A stretch of DNA of 64,000 nt from Desertimonas sp963786985 (GCA_963786985.1 CAWBBL010000024.1:73412-137411), one strand, 5' to 3'; counted from the stretch's first letter, positions 45,896 through 55,278 are shown. The notes: a model not told the origin generated them from the sequence alone. Translations and numbers: made by a program.

Positions 45896-47290
45896 ATGGC
45901 CGAGTCCGTCACTCCGACCACATCCGGGTCCTCACTGCGCCGAGTCCTCATCCCGTTGGCGCTCGCTCAGTTCATCTGCAGCTTCGCTGGTTCGAACATG
46001 AACGTGATGATCAATGACATCAGCGAGGACCTGGACACAACGGTGCAGGGCGTGCAGACGGCGATCACTGTCTTCTTGTTGGTGATGGCCGCACTGATGA
46101 TTCCGTCCGGCAAGCTGACCGAACGCTGGGGTCGCAAGCGGTGTTTCACCATCGGCCTCGTGATCTATGGGATCGGCGCGCTGATGAGCGCGGTGTCGCC
46201 GGGCTTGGGTGTGCTGATCCTCGGCAACTCGATCTTCGAGGGAGTCGGCACCTCGCTGTTGATCCCACCGGTCTACATCCTGACCACGATCCTGATCAGC
46301 GACATGACCTCGCGTGCCAAGGCGTTCGGTGTGATCACCGGGATGGGCGGCATCGGTGCAGCGGCGGGTCCACTGATCGGGGGTCTGATCACCACGGCGA
46401 TCAGCTGGCGGGCCGCATTCGTCTTCCAAGCGATCGTCGTCGGTGTGATCATCGTTCTCAGCCGAGCGATCGTTGACCCGCTCCCCGTTACCCGCGGCCA
46501 GCCATTTGACACGCTCGGCGCAGTGCTCTCGGCGACTGGTCTTGTCGCCGTCGTGATGGGTGTACTTGCAGCGGACAACAATCTCGCGCTGATGGCCGTG
46601 TTGCTGGCCGTCGGAGCGGTGCTCATCGGTTTGTTCTTCATCCACATCCGCTCCAGCGAACGCGCCGGTCGTGAGCCGCTATTGCCGATGGCCGTGTTTC
46701 GCAACCGAATCGCCAACCTCGGACTGGTGACCCAGAACGTGCAGTGGCTACTGCTCATGGGCACCGCGTTTGTGGTGTCGGCCTACCTTCAAGTCGTGCG
46801 CGGATACAACGCCATCCAAACGGGTGTGATCTTCACCGCGGCGACCGGGGGCATCCTCGCCTCCTCGCTCGCCGCGCAACGACTGGCCAAGCGGCACTCC
46901 CAGCGGACTCTGATCATGGCCGGCTTCATCACCACGATCGCCGGGATCGGGCTGCTCCTCGCGCTCGTTGCGGGCTCGCCAAGCCCGTGGGCCTTCGCTC
47001 CCGGGCTCCTGCTGATCGGCCTCGGCGTCGGAGTGATGCTGACACCATCGGTCAACGTCGTGCAGTCCGTGTTCCCTGAGGACCTCCAAGGCGAAATCTC
47101 CGGACTGTCGCGATGCATCTCCAACCTCGGCTCGTCGCTCGGCACGGCGGTCGCCGGAACCATCCTCGTCGCCGGGCTCGACAAGAGCGCATACGCCGCC
47201 GCGATGGCCGCCCTCGCCATCATCGGATTCGCCGGGCTCGGCGCAACAATGCTCGTTCCATCCAAAGCCCAGGACAGCACCAGTCGATGA
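45896..47290 (+). CDS. MFS transporter, DHA2-type exporter
   Basis: 464 aa from ATG 45896 with AGGAAAGG nearby. About 14 helices. Helix 1 region IPLALAQFICSFAGSNMNVM; loop 2-3 motif A as GKLTERWGRKRC; motif C FGVITGMGGIGAAAGPLIGG; then ISWRAAFVFQAIVVGVIIVL. The second half has the QNVQWLLLMGTAFVVSAYLQ and GLGVGVMLTPSVNVVQSVF landmarks of EmrB/QacA relatives. Proton-driven export of a drug or metabolite. No regulator adjacent. Confidence 0.9.
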   Translation: MAESVTPTTSGSSLRRVLIPLALAQFICSFAGSNMNVMINDISEDLDTTVQGVQTAITVFLLVMAALMIPSGKLTERWGRKRCFTIGLVIYGIGALMSAVSPGLGVLILGNSIFEGVGTSLLIPPVYILTTILISDMTSRAKAFGVITGMGGIGAAAGPLIGGLITTAISWRAAFVFQAIVVGVIIVLSRAIVDPLPVTRGQPFDTLGAVLSATGLVAVVMGVLAADNNLALMAVLLAVGAVLIGLFFIHIRSSERAGREPLLPMAVFRNRIANLGLVTQNVQWLLLMGTAFVVSAYLQVVRGYNAIQTGVIFTAATGGILASSLAAQRLAKRHSQRTLIMAGFITTIAGIGLLLALVAGSPSPWAFAPGLLLIGLGVGVMLTPSVNVVQSVFPEDLQGEISGLSRCISNLGSSLGTAVAGTILVAGLDKSAYAAAMAALAIIGFAGLGATMLVPSKAQDSTSR

Positions 47291-47583
47291 GACCGACTCC
47301 AGAAGCATCACGAACGGTCTGCACCCTCGCTTCCAGATCAGCTTCAAGGCGCGGTCACACGCTGGCGGCTGACGCGATGCCGATTCGCTGCTGAGTCGCA
47401 ATACCGGCAGTCTGACGTGACCTCTCTTGCACGTGACACGTCCGAACCCCAGGTCCTCTCGGGCCGTAAATTGGTCAGGGAGTGAACGGTTGAGGGTCCA
47501 TTGGTTTGGGATCGCCGTGGAGAATGGCTGCGACGGGGATTTGGCCGTAACCGACTCTGGCACGCGTGCGGCGGGCGTCGCTG
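47291..47583. other. Convergent intergenic region
   Basis: 293 bases between the exporter stop and the end of the permease gene. No gene and no clear hairpin-T-run terminator seen. Confidence 0.4.
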
Positions 47584-48388
47584 TCATTTCACGGCGCCCT
47601 CGACCATGCCGCGGATGAAGTGCCGCTGAAGGATGAGGTACACGGCGACGACTGGCAATGCCACGAGGGTCGCGCCGGCCGCCAACAGGGCGGTGCCCGA
47701 GGTGTAGCGGCCCTGGAAGAACGCCAGCCCGAGCGGGGCGGTCCGCAGCTCCTCGCTGGTGGCCATGACCAATGGGATCAGGAACTCGTTCCAGGTCCAC
47801 ATGAAGACCAGTACAACCATCGTGGTGATCGCGGGCCGCCCCATCGGCACCAGCACGCTCCAGAGCGTGCGCCAGTGGCCGGCGCCGTCCAGCCGAGCAG
47901 CCTCGACCACCTCGCGCGAGCTCGTCCGGAAGTAGGCGCGCATCCAGAACGTGCCGAACGCCGTCGACTGCGCTACCTGGGGCATGACAATGGCGACCAG
48001 CGAGTCGGTGTACCCGAGCGACCGCAGGTCGAAGTACAGGGGCACCACGAGCGCCTCGGCGGGGATCATGATGCCGAGCAGCATCACGTAGAAGATCACC
48101 TCGGAGCCCGGGAAGCTCATCGTGCCGAAGGCGTAGCCAGCGAGGACGGAGAGGGTGGTCGCCAACCCGACCACGAGCACGGCCACCACGACGCTGGTGC
48201 GCATGTAGGAGCTGAAGTGGCCCTCGTCCCAGGCGGCGGCGAAGTTGGCGAAGTGCAGCCCACCGGAGTCTCCGATCTGGTCGGGCTGCACGGCCGTGCG
48301 GAGGATCAAGCGCCACCGGGTACAGCGCGATTGCGGCGAACAGCACGAGAATGCCGTAGCTGAGCAGGCGCTCAGTCCGCGAGATCAC
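47584..48388 (-). CDS. ABC sugar importer permease, MalG-type (one frame break)
   Basis: GTG 48388 (minus) overlaps the stop of the partner permease (GTGA). Helix 1 SRTERLLSYGILVLFAAIAL; a one-base shift near 48312 joins it to ILRTAVQPDQIGDSGGLHFA. Then SVVVAVLVVGLATTLSVLAG, FYVMLLGIMIPAEALVVPLY, and the EAA loop EVVEAARLDGAGHWRTLWSV that docks on the ATPase. RHFIRGMVEGAVK is the usual MalG-family end. Restored ~268 aa, six helices. Works with 48385 and 49382; no ATPase gene lies here, so a shared MsiK-like ATPase elsewhere is expected. Confidence 0.88.
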
Positions 48389-49356
48389 CGCAGCTCCCGG
48401 CCGCTGCCGATGCGGTTGATCGCCACGGTGACGACGAAGACGATGGCGGTGAGCACCAGCGCCAGGGCGGCGGCCGTGCCGACTCGGCCGATCTGGAAGG
48501 CGTTGCGGAACACCTGGTACGACGGCACGGTGGTCTCCGTGCCCGGGCCGCCGCTGGTCATCACGTAGACGAGGTCGAACGTCTTGAGGGCGGCGATGAC
48601 CGTCAGGGTGAGGGCGACGGCCACCTCGCCGCGGACGGCAGGCAGCGTGATCGCGAAGAACTCGCGCACCGGCCCGGCGCCGTCGAGGCGGGCCGCTTCG
48701 TAGAGCTCTCGCGGGATCTTCGCCATCCCGGCCAGCGCCAGCACGAAGCACAGGCCGGTGCTCACCCACGTGCCGACCAGGCCGACCGACGGCAATGCCC
48801 ACGTGTAGTCGCCGAGCCACGGCCGGGCGAAGCGGTCGAGCCCGACGAGCCGCAGCAGCGAGTTGAGCGGCCCGTCGGGCTGGTAGATGTGCCGCCAGGC
48901 GATGGCGACGACGACCATCGGCACGACCTGGGGCAGGAAGATCAGCACGCGGAAGACACCGAGTCCACGCATTCGACGGGCTCGCATCATCGTCGCCGCG
49001 ATCGTCGTGCCGAGCACGACGGGGATGACGGCGTAGAAGACGATCAGCACCATGGCGTGGACGAACGCGCCGCGCAGCTCGGGGTCGGTGAACACCTCGC
49101 GGTAGTTCGCCGCACCGGCCCACACCTTGTCGCCGAGGCCGTCCCACTCGTACAGCGAGAGCGACACGCTGCGGACGAGCGGCACGCCGATGAAGGCGAC
49201 GAAGACGACGACCGCCGGAAGGATGTAGAGGTAGCCGAGCAGACGCGGCTCACCGGGAGGACGGTCGGCGCGGACGGCGTGGCACGGCCACGCCGCCGCG
49301 GCGACTGCGAGACTGGGGCGGACCTCGCCGAGGCCGGTCGTCCCGGTCTCGGTCAT
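48385..49356 (-). CDS. ABC sugar importer permease, MalF/UgpA-type
   Basis: 323 aa from ATG 49356 (GTG 49359 possible). After a ~45-residue cytoplasmic lead come six helices: YLYILPAVVVFVAFIGVPLV, HAMVLIVFYAVIPVVLGTTI, GVFRVLIFLPQVVPMVVVAI, LVGTWVSTGLCFVLALAGMA, with the EAA loop YEAARLDGAGPVREFFAITL. YQVFRNAFQIGRVGTAAALA precedes the last helix. Forms a heterodimer with the MalG-type partner whose start overlaps its stop. The preceding gene is the binding protein, 25 bases away: one operon. Confidence 0.92.
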   Translation of the reverse strand: MTETGTTGLGEVRPSLAVAAAAWPCHAVRADRPPGEPRLLGYLYILPAVVVFVAFIGVPLVRSVSLSLYEWDGLGDKVWAGAANYREVFTDPELRGAFVHAMVLIVFYAVIPVVLGTTIAATMMRARRMRGLGVFRVLIFLPQVVPMVVVAIAWRHIYQPDGPLNSLLRLVGLDRFARPWLGDYTWALPSVGLVGTWVSTGLCFVLALAGMAKIPRELYEAARLDGAGPVREFFAITLPAVRGEVAVALTLTVIAALKTFDLVYVMTSGGPGTETTVPSYQVFRNAFQIGRVGTAAALALVLTAIVFVVTVAINRIGSGRELR

Positions 49357-49381
49357 CACGCTCGGTTCCGGCGGACGGCGC

Positions 49382-50740
49382 TCAGCCTCCGACGGCGGCC
49401 GAGTACTCGGACTCGAGGTGCTCGAGGAACTCCTGCGGCGAGCGCTGCCCGGCGAGCAGGTCCTGCACGGCGGCAGTGATGGTGTCGTAGAACGTCTCGG
49501 TCGCGTAGTCGAGGTACGGGACGAGCAGGTCCTCCTCACCGGCCTGCGCCCATGCTGTGAACACCTCGGCCAGCAAGCCCTCCACCTGCTGCGCGCCGGC
49601 GTCGACCACCGGCAGGTTCCCGGCCTCGGCGACGATGGTCATCGCGTCGCTGTTGGTGATGAAGTCGATGTACGCCGCCGCGGCGTCTGGGTTCTCGGCG
49701 TTGGCCGGGATCGCCCACGGGATGCTGATCCCGCCAGTCACCAGGTTCTGCCCGCTGGCGCCGGCGGGAGTGAGCACAAAGCCCACCTCGTCGCCCATGG
49801 CCGCGGCGAGGTCGGCGACGAGCCAGGTGCCGCCGACGAAGAACACGCCGTCACCCTGGGCGAAGTTCTGCCAGGCGGTGTCGTAGTCGACGCCGCTGTA
49901 GCCATCGGCGAAGAACCCGGAGTCGGCCCACGACACGATCGCCTCGGCCGCGGCGAGGTTGTCCTCCGACGTCCACGACGAGCCGGGCCGGCCGAAGCCG
50001 AGGTTCCGGATCGATTCGGCGTCGACGAACTGGTTCTGCACGAACCCGTACTCGTGGATGCCCGGCCACCCGTCGGAGTTGCCGAACTGCACCGGCGTCT
50101 CGCCGGCTGCCTGGGCGGCCTCGACGGCGGCGACGAAGTCGTCGGTGGTCGCCGGCGGCTCCACGCCGAGCTCGTCCAACTTGGTCTTGTTGTAGAACAG
50201 CCCGACGATCTCGCCCATCTGCGGCAGTCCGTACAACTGTCCCTCGCCGTAAACCGCCCCGTCGTCGCTGTACGACGCCAGGGCGCGGACCGAATCCGGG
50301 AAGCGGTCGGACCAGCCGTACCCCTCGGCGTACTCGTCGAGCGGGACCAGCAGGCCTGCCGCGACGTACTGGCCCATCTCCGAACGGCTGTTGTTGGCTT
50401 GCACCACATCCGGGGCGTCGTCGCCCGACAGTGCCAAGCGCAGCGTGGTTCGCAGGTCTTCGGTGGAGCGCGACACGCGATCGATGGTGATGTTCGGATA
50501 GGCCTCCATGAAGGCGGCGTTGAGCGCCTCGATCTGCTCGTTCTGACCGCCGCGAACCTCCTGGTCCCAGACCGTGAGGGTGACCTCGCCGAGCTCGGCC
50601 GGATCAGCCACGTCGCCCGTCGCTGCCGCGCTGGTGTCCGGGCCGCCACTGTCGTCGCCGGCTGGCGCCCAGCCGACGAGGAACGCGAGGGCGGTCACCG
50701 CCGCCACGGTCGGTGCCCACCTTCGTTGCGCTGTGCTCAT
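49382..50740 (-). CDS. ABC sugar-binding protein (family 1 extracellular SBP), lipobox lost
   Basis: 452 aa from ATG 50740 (minus; AAGGAAATG). The leader is RRWAPTVAAVTALAFLVGWA, then AGDDSGGPDTSAA. At the place where a lipobox Cys is expected (LVGC) the codon is TGG, giving LVGW, so it would not be lipidated as read. Mature SBP features: VTLTVWDQEVRGGQNEQIEA, FMEAYPNITIDRVSRSTEDL, APDVVQANNSRSEMGQYVAA, YGLPQMGEIVGLFYNKTKLD, GDGVFFVGGTWLVADLAAAM. Oligosaccharide or beta-glucoside uptake is suggested by the GH4 gene divergent to the kinase. Confidence 0.9.
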   Translation of the reverse strand: MSTAQRRWAPTVAAVTALAFLVGWAPAGDDSGGPDTSAAATGDVADPAELGEVTLTVWDQEVRGGQNEQIEALNAAFMEAYPNITIDRVSRSTEDLRTTLRLALSGDDAPDVVQANNSRSEMGQYVAAGLLVPLDEYAEGYGWSDRFPDSVRALASYSDDGAVYGEGQLYGLPQMGEIVGLFYNKTKLDELGVEPPATTDDFVAAVEAAQAAGETPVQFGNSDGWPGIHEYGFVQNQFVDAESIRNLGFGRPGSSWTSEDNLAAAEAIVSWADSGFFADGYSGVDYDTAWQNFAQGDGVFFVGGTWLVADLAAAMGDEVGFVLTPAGASGQNLVTGGISIPWAIPANAENPDAAAAYIDFITNSDAMTIVAEAGNLPVVDAGAQQVEGLLAEVFTAWAQAGEEDLLVPYLDYATETFYDTITAAVQDLLAGQRSPQEFLEHLESEYSAAVGG

Positions 50741-50855
50741 GTCATTTCCTTTCCTTGTGTTCCCCGGCCACGCAGGCCGCCCGTGGGCGAGACCTCCGCT
50801 GGCGCTTCGGTCGCTCGCCCTGGAGCACGGGTTGGATCATGATCGCTGACATCGT

Positions 50856-51962
50856 TCAGCGTCCAGAACGGAAGCCCAGGGTGGCGATCGCCCTGGAGAC
50901 CTGGGGGACATCGTCGTCGGGGAGAATCGTGTCGAGGAACGCATAGTTGTCGATGAGGGTCGGGTCCTTCGACCCCGTCTCGTTCCACCAGGCCCCGATG
51001 TCGGCCCAACCCGGGGCGGCGAGCGCCCCACCGAAGTGCCGGACGGAGAGCGCGGCGACCAGGTTCGCGAGACGCAACCCATGTTCCAGCGGCCAGCCGG
51101 CGACGGTTCCGACCATCAGCCCGGCCAGGAAGACGTCGCCGGCGCCGGTGGGGTCGAGCGCCTCGACCTCCACCGCGGGAGCCCGGACGTTCTCGCCTTT
51201 TGCCTGGTGGTGAGCGATGGCACCGTCGGCGCCGCAGGTGACGACGGCGAGCGGAACCAACTCCGACAACACCGCAAGGGCAGCCTCGGGCGACTCCGTC
51301 CGCGTGTAGCTCATCGCTTCCACCGAGTTCGGGGAGAACGAATAGCAGCCGTGCAGACTCTCGCGGAGCCGGCCGATGTCCCATCGGTCCTCCGGGTCCC
51401 AGCCGAGGTCGGCGAAGACCAAGCCGCCGTCGTCGGCAAAGGCGTCGACCCACGGCTGACGCTTGTTGCCGAGGTCGATGAACGAGGCCCGTGCCCGCGG
51501 CGGCTGCCTGACGATCTGGTCCTCGACCTCCGTGATGTGTCCATGGGTGACCATCGTCCGCTCCCGCTCGTAGACGACAGAGACGGTCACCGGCGAATGC
51601 CAACCGGTGACGTATCGCGAGTAGCTGAGGTCGACGCCTTCTTGAATGCTCAGCGTCTGCCGGCAGTAGTCGCCGTACAGATCCTCGCCAAACGCGGCTG
51701 CCAGGGCGGTCGTCAGTCCGAGTCGCGAGCATGCGACGGCCAGGTTCGCTACGCCGCCCGGGCCGGACCCCATGCCGGAGGCCCACACCTCGGTGCCGGT
51801 CCTCGGGGCGGCCTCCAGGCCGATGAAGATGATGTCGAAGAAGACGATTCCGGTGAGGAAGACATCGAACTCCGGGTCGTCGGCGCTGACGGCAACCTGC
51901 GGGTCCTGGAGGGACCGCGCCGGGTTCCCGGCGGGTTGTGGCTCTCGGGGGGTGCTGGGCAC
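50856..51962 (-). CDS. PfkB-family carbohydrate kinase
   Basis: 368 aa from GTG 51962 (minus), five bases after GAGG. Ribokinase fold: DVFLTGIVFFDIIFIGLEAA, substrate motif GPGGVANLAVACSRLGLTTA, and the anion-hole/catalytic motif LDPTGAGDVFLAGLMVG with the catalytic Asp. GHITEVEDQIVRQ and VVTCGADGAIAHH complete the family. It probably phosphorylates the sugar brought in by the ABC importer, giving the phosphosugar used by GH4. 115 bases upstream of the SBP gene on the same strand. Confidence 0.88.
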   Translation of the reverse strand: MPSTPREPQPAGNPARSLQDPQVAVSADDPEFDVFLTGIVFFDIIFIGLEAAPRTGTEVWASGMGSGPGGVANLAVACSRLGLTTALAAAFGEDLYGDYCRQTLSIQEGVDLSYSRYVTGWHSPVTVSVVYERERTMVTHGHITEVEDQIVRQPPRARASFIDLGNKRQPWVDAFADDGGLVFADLGWDPEDRWDIGRLRESLHGCYSFSPNSVEAMSYTRTESPEAALAVLSELVPLAVVTCGADGAIAHHQAKGENVRAPAVEVEALDPTGAGDVFLAGLMVGTVAGWPLEHGLRLANLVAALSVRHFGGALAAPGWADIGAWWNETGSKDPTLIDNYAFLDTILPDDDVPQVSRAIATLGFRSGR

Positions 51963-52331
51963 GGGTACCTCGAGGATCAGAGTTCGAGTGCGGTGATGGC
52001 TCACCTTAGAGCGCGCGCCAAGAGGCGGGCCCAGGTACCGCGCGGGGCAGACGCGGTGCCCGGAGAGTGCGCGGTGTCGGCGGGGTGGTGGTCGGGTCAA
52101 AGCAACGCGATGAGCAACGCCTTCCCACCGCGGGCTCGGCTCACCACCAACAGCGGCGCGCCCAGCTGCCTGAAATGCCGCGTGACGATTGATCCCCGGC
52201 CCGCTTCAATGCTGCACCGTGAAGAAGTTGACAGGGGGCCAAAGGGCCCTCGACGACGTCGTCACGACCGAACGAGGCCGACGCGCGAACGGCTGGGTGC
52301 TGCGTGACGCCGAAGTCGAGGTGATCACGGT
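51963..52331. promoter_or_regulatory. Divergent promoter region of the sugar locus
   Basis: 369 bases between the PfkB start and GH4. Must hold promoters in both directions. No clear operator palindrome was found. Its last 117 bases can be read as a coupled small ORF (see 52219). Confidence 0.4.
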
Positions 52332-52335
52332 ATGA
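52219..52335 (+). CDS. Possible 38-codon ORF coupled to GH4 gene
   Basis: GTG 52219 reads KKLTGGQRALDDVVTTERGR then ANGWVLRDAEVEVITV, with its TGA overlapping ATG 52332 (ATGA). The even, protein-like composition and the overlap suggest it is translated, as a leader peptide or the tail of a lost gene. No family recognised. Confidence 0.35.
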   Translation: MKKLTGGQRALDDVVTTERGRRANGWVLRDAEVEVITV

Positions 52336-53708
52336 GGGTGTCCATTCTCGGTGGGGGTGGTTTTCGGGTACCGCTCATTCATCGAGCACTGGCGGCTGAG
52401 GACTCCGGGGTGAAAACCATCGTGCTTCATGATGTCGATCCGGCCCGCGTCCGCGCGATCAAGTCGGTGCTCGACGAGTTGGCGGCCGGGCGCGGACCGG
52501 AGGTGGTGGTCGAGGACGACCTGGCGAAGGCGCTGACTGGAACCGACTTCGTCTTCTCCGCGATCCGGGTCGGTGGGCTGCGAGGGCGGACATGCGACGA
52601 ACGCTCGGCGCTGGCCGAGGGCGTGCTCGGTCAGGAAACCACCGGGGCAGGGGGAATCTGCTACGGACTGCGCACGATTCCGGTTGCGTTGCGTATCGCC
52701 GAAGCGGTGCATGAACGTGCGCCGTCCGCGTGGGTCATCAACTTCACCAACCCGGCCGGCATGGTGACCGAAGCGATGAGTCGGGTGCTCGGCGACCGGG
52801 TGATTGGCATCTGCGACTCGCCGGTGGGATTGTTCCGCAGGATCGCCAGGGCGTTGAACATCGACATCGCCGACGCATGGTTCGACTACGCGGGGCTGAA
52901 CCACCTGGGTTGGCTCCGCCGGGTACTGCTGGACGGCCGTGATGTGTTGCCCGGTCTGCTGGCCGACGACGACGCGCTCGCCTCGTTCGAAGAGGGCCAG
53001 CTATTCGGCGCTTCGTGGCTGCGGAGGCTTGGTGCCATCCCCAACGAGTACCTCTACTACTACTACTTCACCCAGGACGCCATCGCGTCGATCATCGACG
53101 CCTCGGCCACCCGCGGCGAGTTTCTGCTGCAGCAGCAAGAAGCGTTCTACCGTACTGTCGACGCCGAATCCGCCGACGATGTGCTGGCAGGAGCGGCGCG
53201 TAGATCCTCGCCGAGCGCGGGCGCGCGCTGGGAAGAGGTCCGCAAGGAACGGGAAGCGACGTACATGGCGGAGAGCCGGGCTGCATCCGGAGCCGGTGGG
53301 CGGCATGCGGATGACCTTGACGGCGGTGGCTATGACCAAGTTGCCCTAGCGCTGATGCGGGCGATAGCCGGCGACGAGCACGCCACCTTGGTGCTCAACG
53401 TCCGCAATCGCTCCGCACTGCCTGGCCTGGACGCCGACGCGGTGGTCGAGGTGCCGTGCCTCGTGGGGAAGAACGGGGCGCATCCACTCGCCGTTGGCGC
53501 GCTGGACCCGCACGCGTCGGCGCTGGTGATTAGCGTCAAGGAAGCCGAGCGAGCAGCAGTCAACGCTGCCGTCAGCGGCTCGCGGGCAGGCGCGGTTAAG
53601 GCACTGGCGATTCATCCGCTGGTGGGCTCGGTGCAGACGGCTGTGCGGATCCTGAACCGCGAGCTGGAGGCACTACCCGAGCTTCGCGCAGTACTACATG
53701 CGGATTGA
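52332..53708 (+). CDS. Glycoside hydrolase family 4 (6-phospho-beta-glucosidase type)
   Basis: 458 aa from ATG 52332. GH4 enzymes use NAD+ and Mn2+ in a redox-elimination cleavage of (usually 6-phospho-) glycosides. Seen: the Rossmann start VSILGGGGFRVPLIHRAL, DFVFSAIRVGGLRGRTCDER, GAGGICYGLRTIPVALRIAE, NFTNPAGMVTEAM, the metal-site GICDSPVGLF with Cys, and FDYAGLNHLGWLRRVLLDGR with His. The C-terminal segment AIHPLVGSVQTAVRILNREL is typical. A region around 53200-53330 (SSPSAGARWEEV, ASGAGGRHADD) is slightly irregular but in frame. Divergent from kinase and importer: uptake, phosphorylation, cleavage. Confidence 0.92.
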   Translation: MRVSILGGGGFRVPLIHRALAAEDSGVKTIVLHDVDPARVRAIKSVLDELAAGRGPEVVVEDDLAKALTGTDFVFSAIRVGGLRGRTCDERSALAEGVLGQETTGAGGICYGLRTIPVALRIAEAVHERAPSAWVINFTNPAGMVTEAMSRVLGDRVIGICDSPVGLFRRIARALNIDIADAWFDYAGLNHLGWLRRVLLDGRDVLPGLLADDDALASFEEGQLFGASWLRRLGAIPNEYLYYYYFTQDAIASIIDASATRGEFLLQQQEAFYRTVDAESADDVLAGAARRSSPSAGARWEEVRKEREATYMAESRAASGAGGRHADDLDGGGYDQVALALMRAIAGDEHATLVLNVRNRSALPGLDADAVVEVPCLVGKNGAHPLAVGALDPHASALVISVKEAERAAVNAAVSGSRAGAVKALAIHPLVGSVQTAVRILNRELEALPELRAVLHAD

Positions 53709-53858
53709 GTGCCCTCTCCAGGACGCTCGGACTCGCCCTGTGTCGGCCCCGCGGCCCGGCAGTACGTGATCAGGTGACGCCGAGCCTGATCATGATCAAC
53801 GGCGTACCTCAATGCCCCGGCCGGGACATCATCACTATCCGGAAGGAGATCGTCCGGA

Positions 53859-55058
53859 ATGGGCGACGGTACGGTGCCGGGCATGACAGAGATCGGAACG
53901 GATTGGCGGGTGGTCGATGGCGTTGCGACGGCATGGTTCGACGCGCCGTCGCTGATCGAGGGGGCTGCGCTGGCCGGGCGCATCGCGGAGTTGTCGGCCG
54001 AGATCGTGGTCGACCTGCGCGCGACAGGCATGCGGGTGCGCCTCGACTCAGACGAGTACGCCGAGGCGGTGTCGGCGGCCGCGCGGGATCTCGGGCTGGC
54101 CGCGAACCCTGCCGTGCTGCAGCACCTGAGCGTCGTGTTCGAATCCGCGAACCCGACTGTGGTGAGGCGGTTCTGGCAGCGCGTGCTCGACTACGCGCCT
54201 GGGGAGGACGGCGGTTTGGCGGATCCGTTGCGGCGCGACCCCGCGATACGGATCCGGCAGTCGACGGAGCCGCGGCCGCTTCGAAACCGCATCCACCTCG
54301 ACGTGGTGCGGCCGGCCGCGGCGGTCGAGCAGGCGAGTCTTGGTGAGGCATCCGGACCGTTCGGGGTCTGCCACACCGACCCCGACGGCAACGAGGTCGA
54401 CCTGGTGCCGGGGACGGCGCTCGGCGAGAGGATCGGGACAGCCGACTGGCAGGCGGTGTTCAGCGCGATGGCGTGCTACCGCACCACCTCGCCGACGCAG
54501 CAGCGTGACCTGGCCGCCGCAGCAGCGGCGCTGGCCGACGACACGGGCTTCCCGCTGCTGGTCGACCTGCGCCCCGGGCTCGTGATCATCGACAGCGGTA
54601 AGGACCAGTGGGAAGACGACGCCCACGGCCTCGAGCTCGACTTCACCGACCTCGCCGGAAACCTCCAGACCGCTGCCCGCGAACTCGGGGCCACTGCGGA
54701 TCCGGGGCTGCCGCGCTTCGCTCAGCTCTTTCTCGACGCCGCCGACGTCGCCGCAGTCCGCTCGTTCTGGATCGCCGCACTCGGATACACCCACGACCGG
54801 CGAGCCGGGGTCATCGACATCCACGATCCGCGGCGGCTGAACCCGGTGCTGGTGTTCCAAGAGCTCGATGCTTTGGAGACGGAGCGGCGCCGGCAGCGCA
54901 ACCGCATCCACTTCGAGCTCGCGGTGCCGTCGGACCTCGCGCAGACGCGCCTCGCCACGACCGTCGCAGCCGGTGGCCGGCTCCTTGACGAGTCGGAGGA
55001 TCGCTGGCGGGTCGCCGACCCCGAAGGCAACGAACTGGTGATCGTCAGTGGGGCATGA
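53859..55058 (+). CDS. Fused pterin-carbinolamine-dehydratase-like / VOC protein, internally duplicated
   Basis: 399 aa from ATG 53859 (GGAAGGAG ten bases upstream; ATG 53883 possible). Two copies of the same two-domain unit. Unit 1 (1-190): WRVVDGVATAWFDAPSLIEG and VDLRATGMRVRLDSDEYAEA, PCD-like, then a VOC half HLSVVFESANPTVVRRFWQR, RNRIHLDVVRPAAAVEQ, HTDPDGNEVDLVPG. Unit 2 (190-399): WQAVFSAMACYRTTSPTQQR and LVDLRPGLVIIDSGKDQWED, then FAQLFLDAADVAAVRSFWIA, RNRIHFELAVPSDLAQTRLA, VADPEGNELVIVSGA. PCD-like domains here lack the full HH-x-P motif, so dehydratase activity is doubtful. A ligand-binding role is more likely. Confidence 0.8.
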   Translation: MGDGTVPGMTEIGTDWRVVDGVATAWFDAPSLIEGAALAGRIAELSAEIVVDLRATGMRVRLDSDEYAEAVSAAARDLGLAANPAVLQHLSVVFESANPTVVRRFWQRVLDYAPGEDGGLADPLRRDPAIRIRQSTEPRPLRNRIHLDVVRPAAAVEQASLGEASGPFGVCHTDPDGNEVDLVPGTALGERIGTADWQAVFSAMACYRTTSPTQQRDLAAAAAALADDTGFPLLVDLRPGLVIIDSGKDQWEDDAHGLELDFTDLAGNLQTAARELGATADPGLPRFAQLFLDAADVAAVRSFWIAALGYTHDRRAGVIDIHDPRRLNPVLVFQELDALETERRRQRNRIHFELAVPSDLAQTRLATTVAAGGRLLDESEDRWRVADPEGNELVIVSGA

Positions 55059-55278
55059 GCTCGCACTCGGCTGAGCTCCACGCTTGGCAGACCCACGCTC
55101 TCCAAACGTTCGATGCGCGACCAGCAATCGCGTCGCCCACCGCCGACCGGTCAGACGCCTCCTGCGTCCACTTCCGCCGAGACGAAGTCCGCGGAATCAC
55201 TCTCTGACGGCGAGCTGTCCTGAGCGAGATGATCGGCGACGGTCGTCAGGGTCGCCCCACCGGCCGCCATCGCCGAGA

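Noticed and set aside
46748..49147. 799-codon minus-strand ORF
   Set aside because: Mostly a shifted frame of the permease genes and antisense to the MFS exporter. Only its short piece around 48320-48388 is real, as the displaced N-terminus of the MalG-type permease.
51036..52307. 423-codon plus-strand ORF
   Set aside because: Antisense to the PfkB kinase, which has intact family motifs; the composition is shadow-like.
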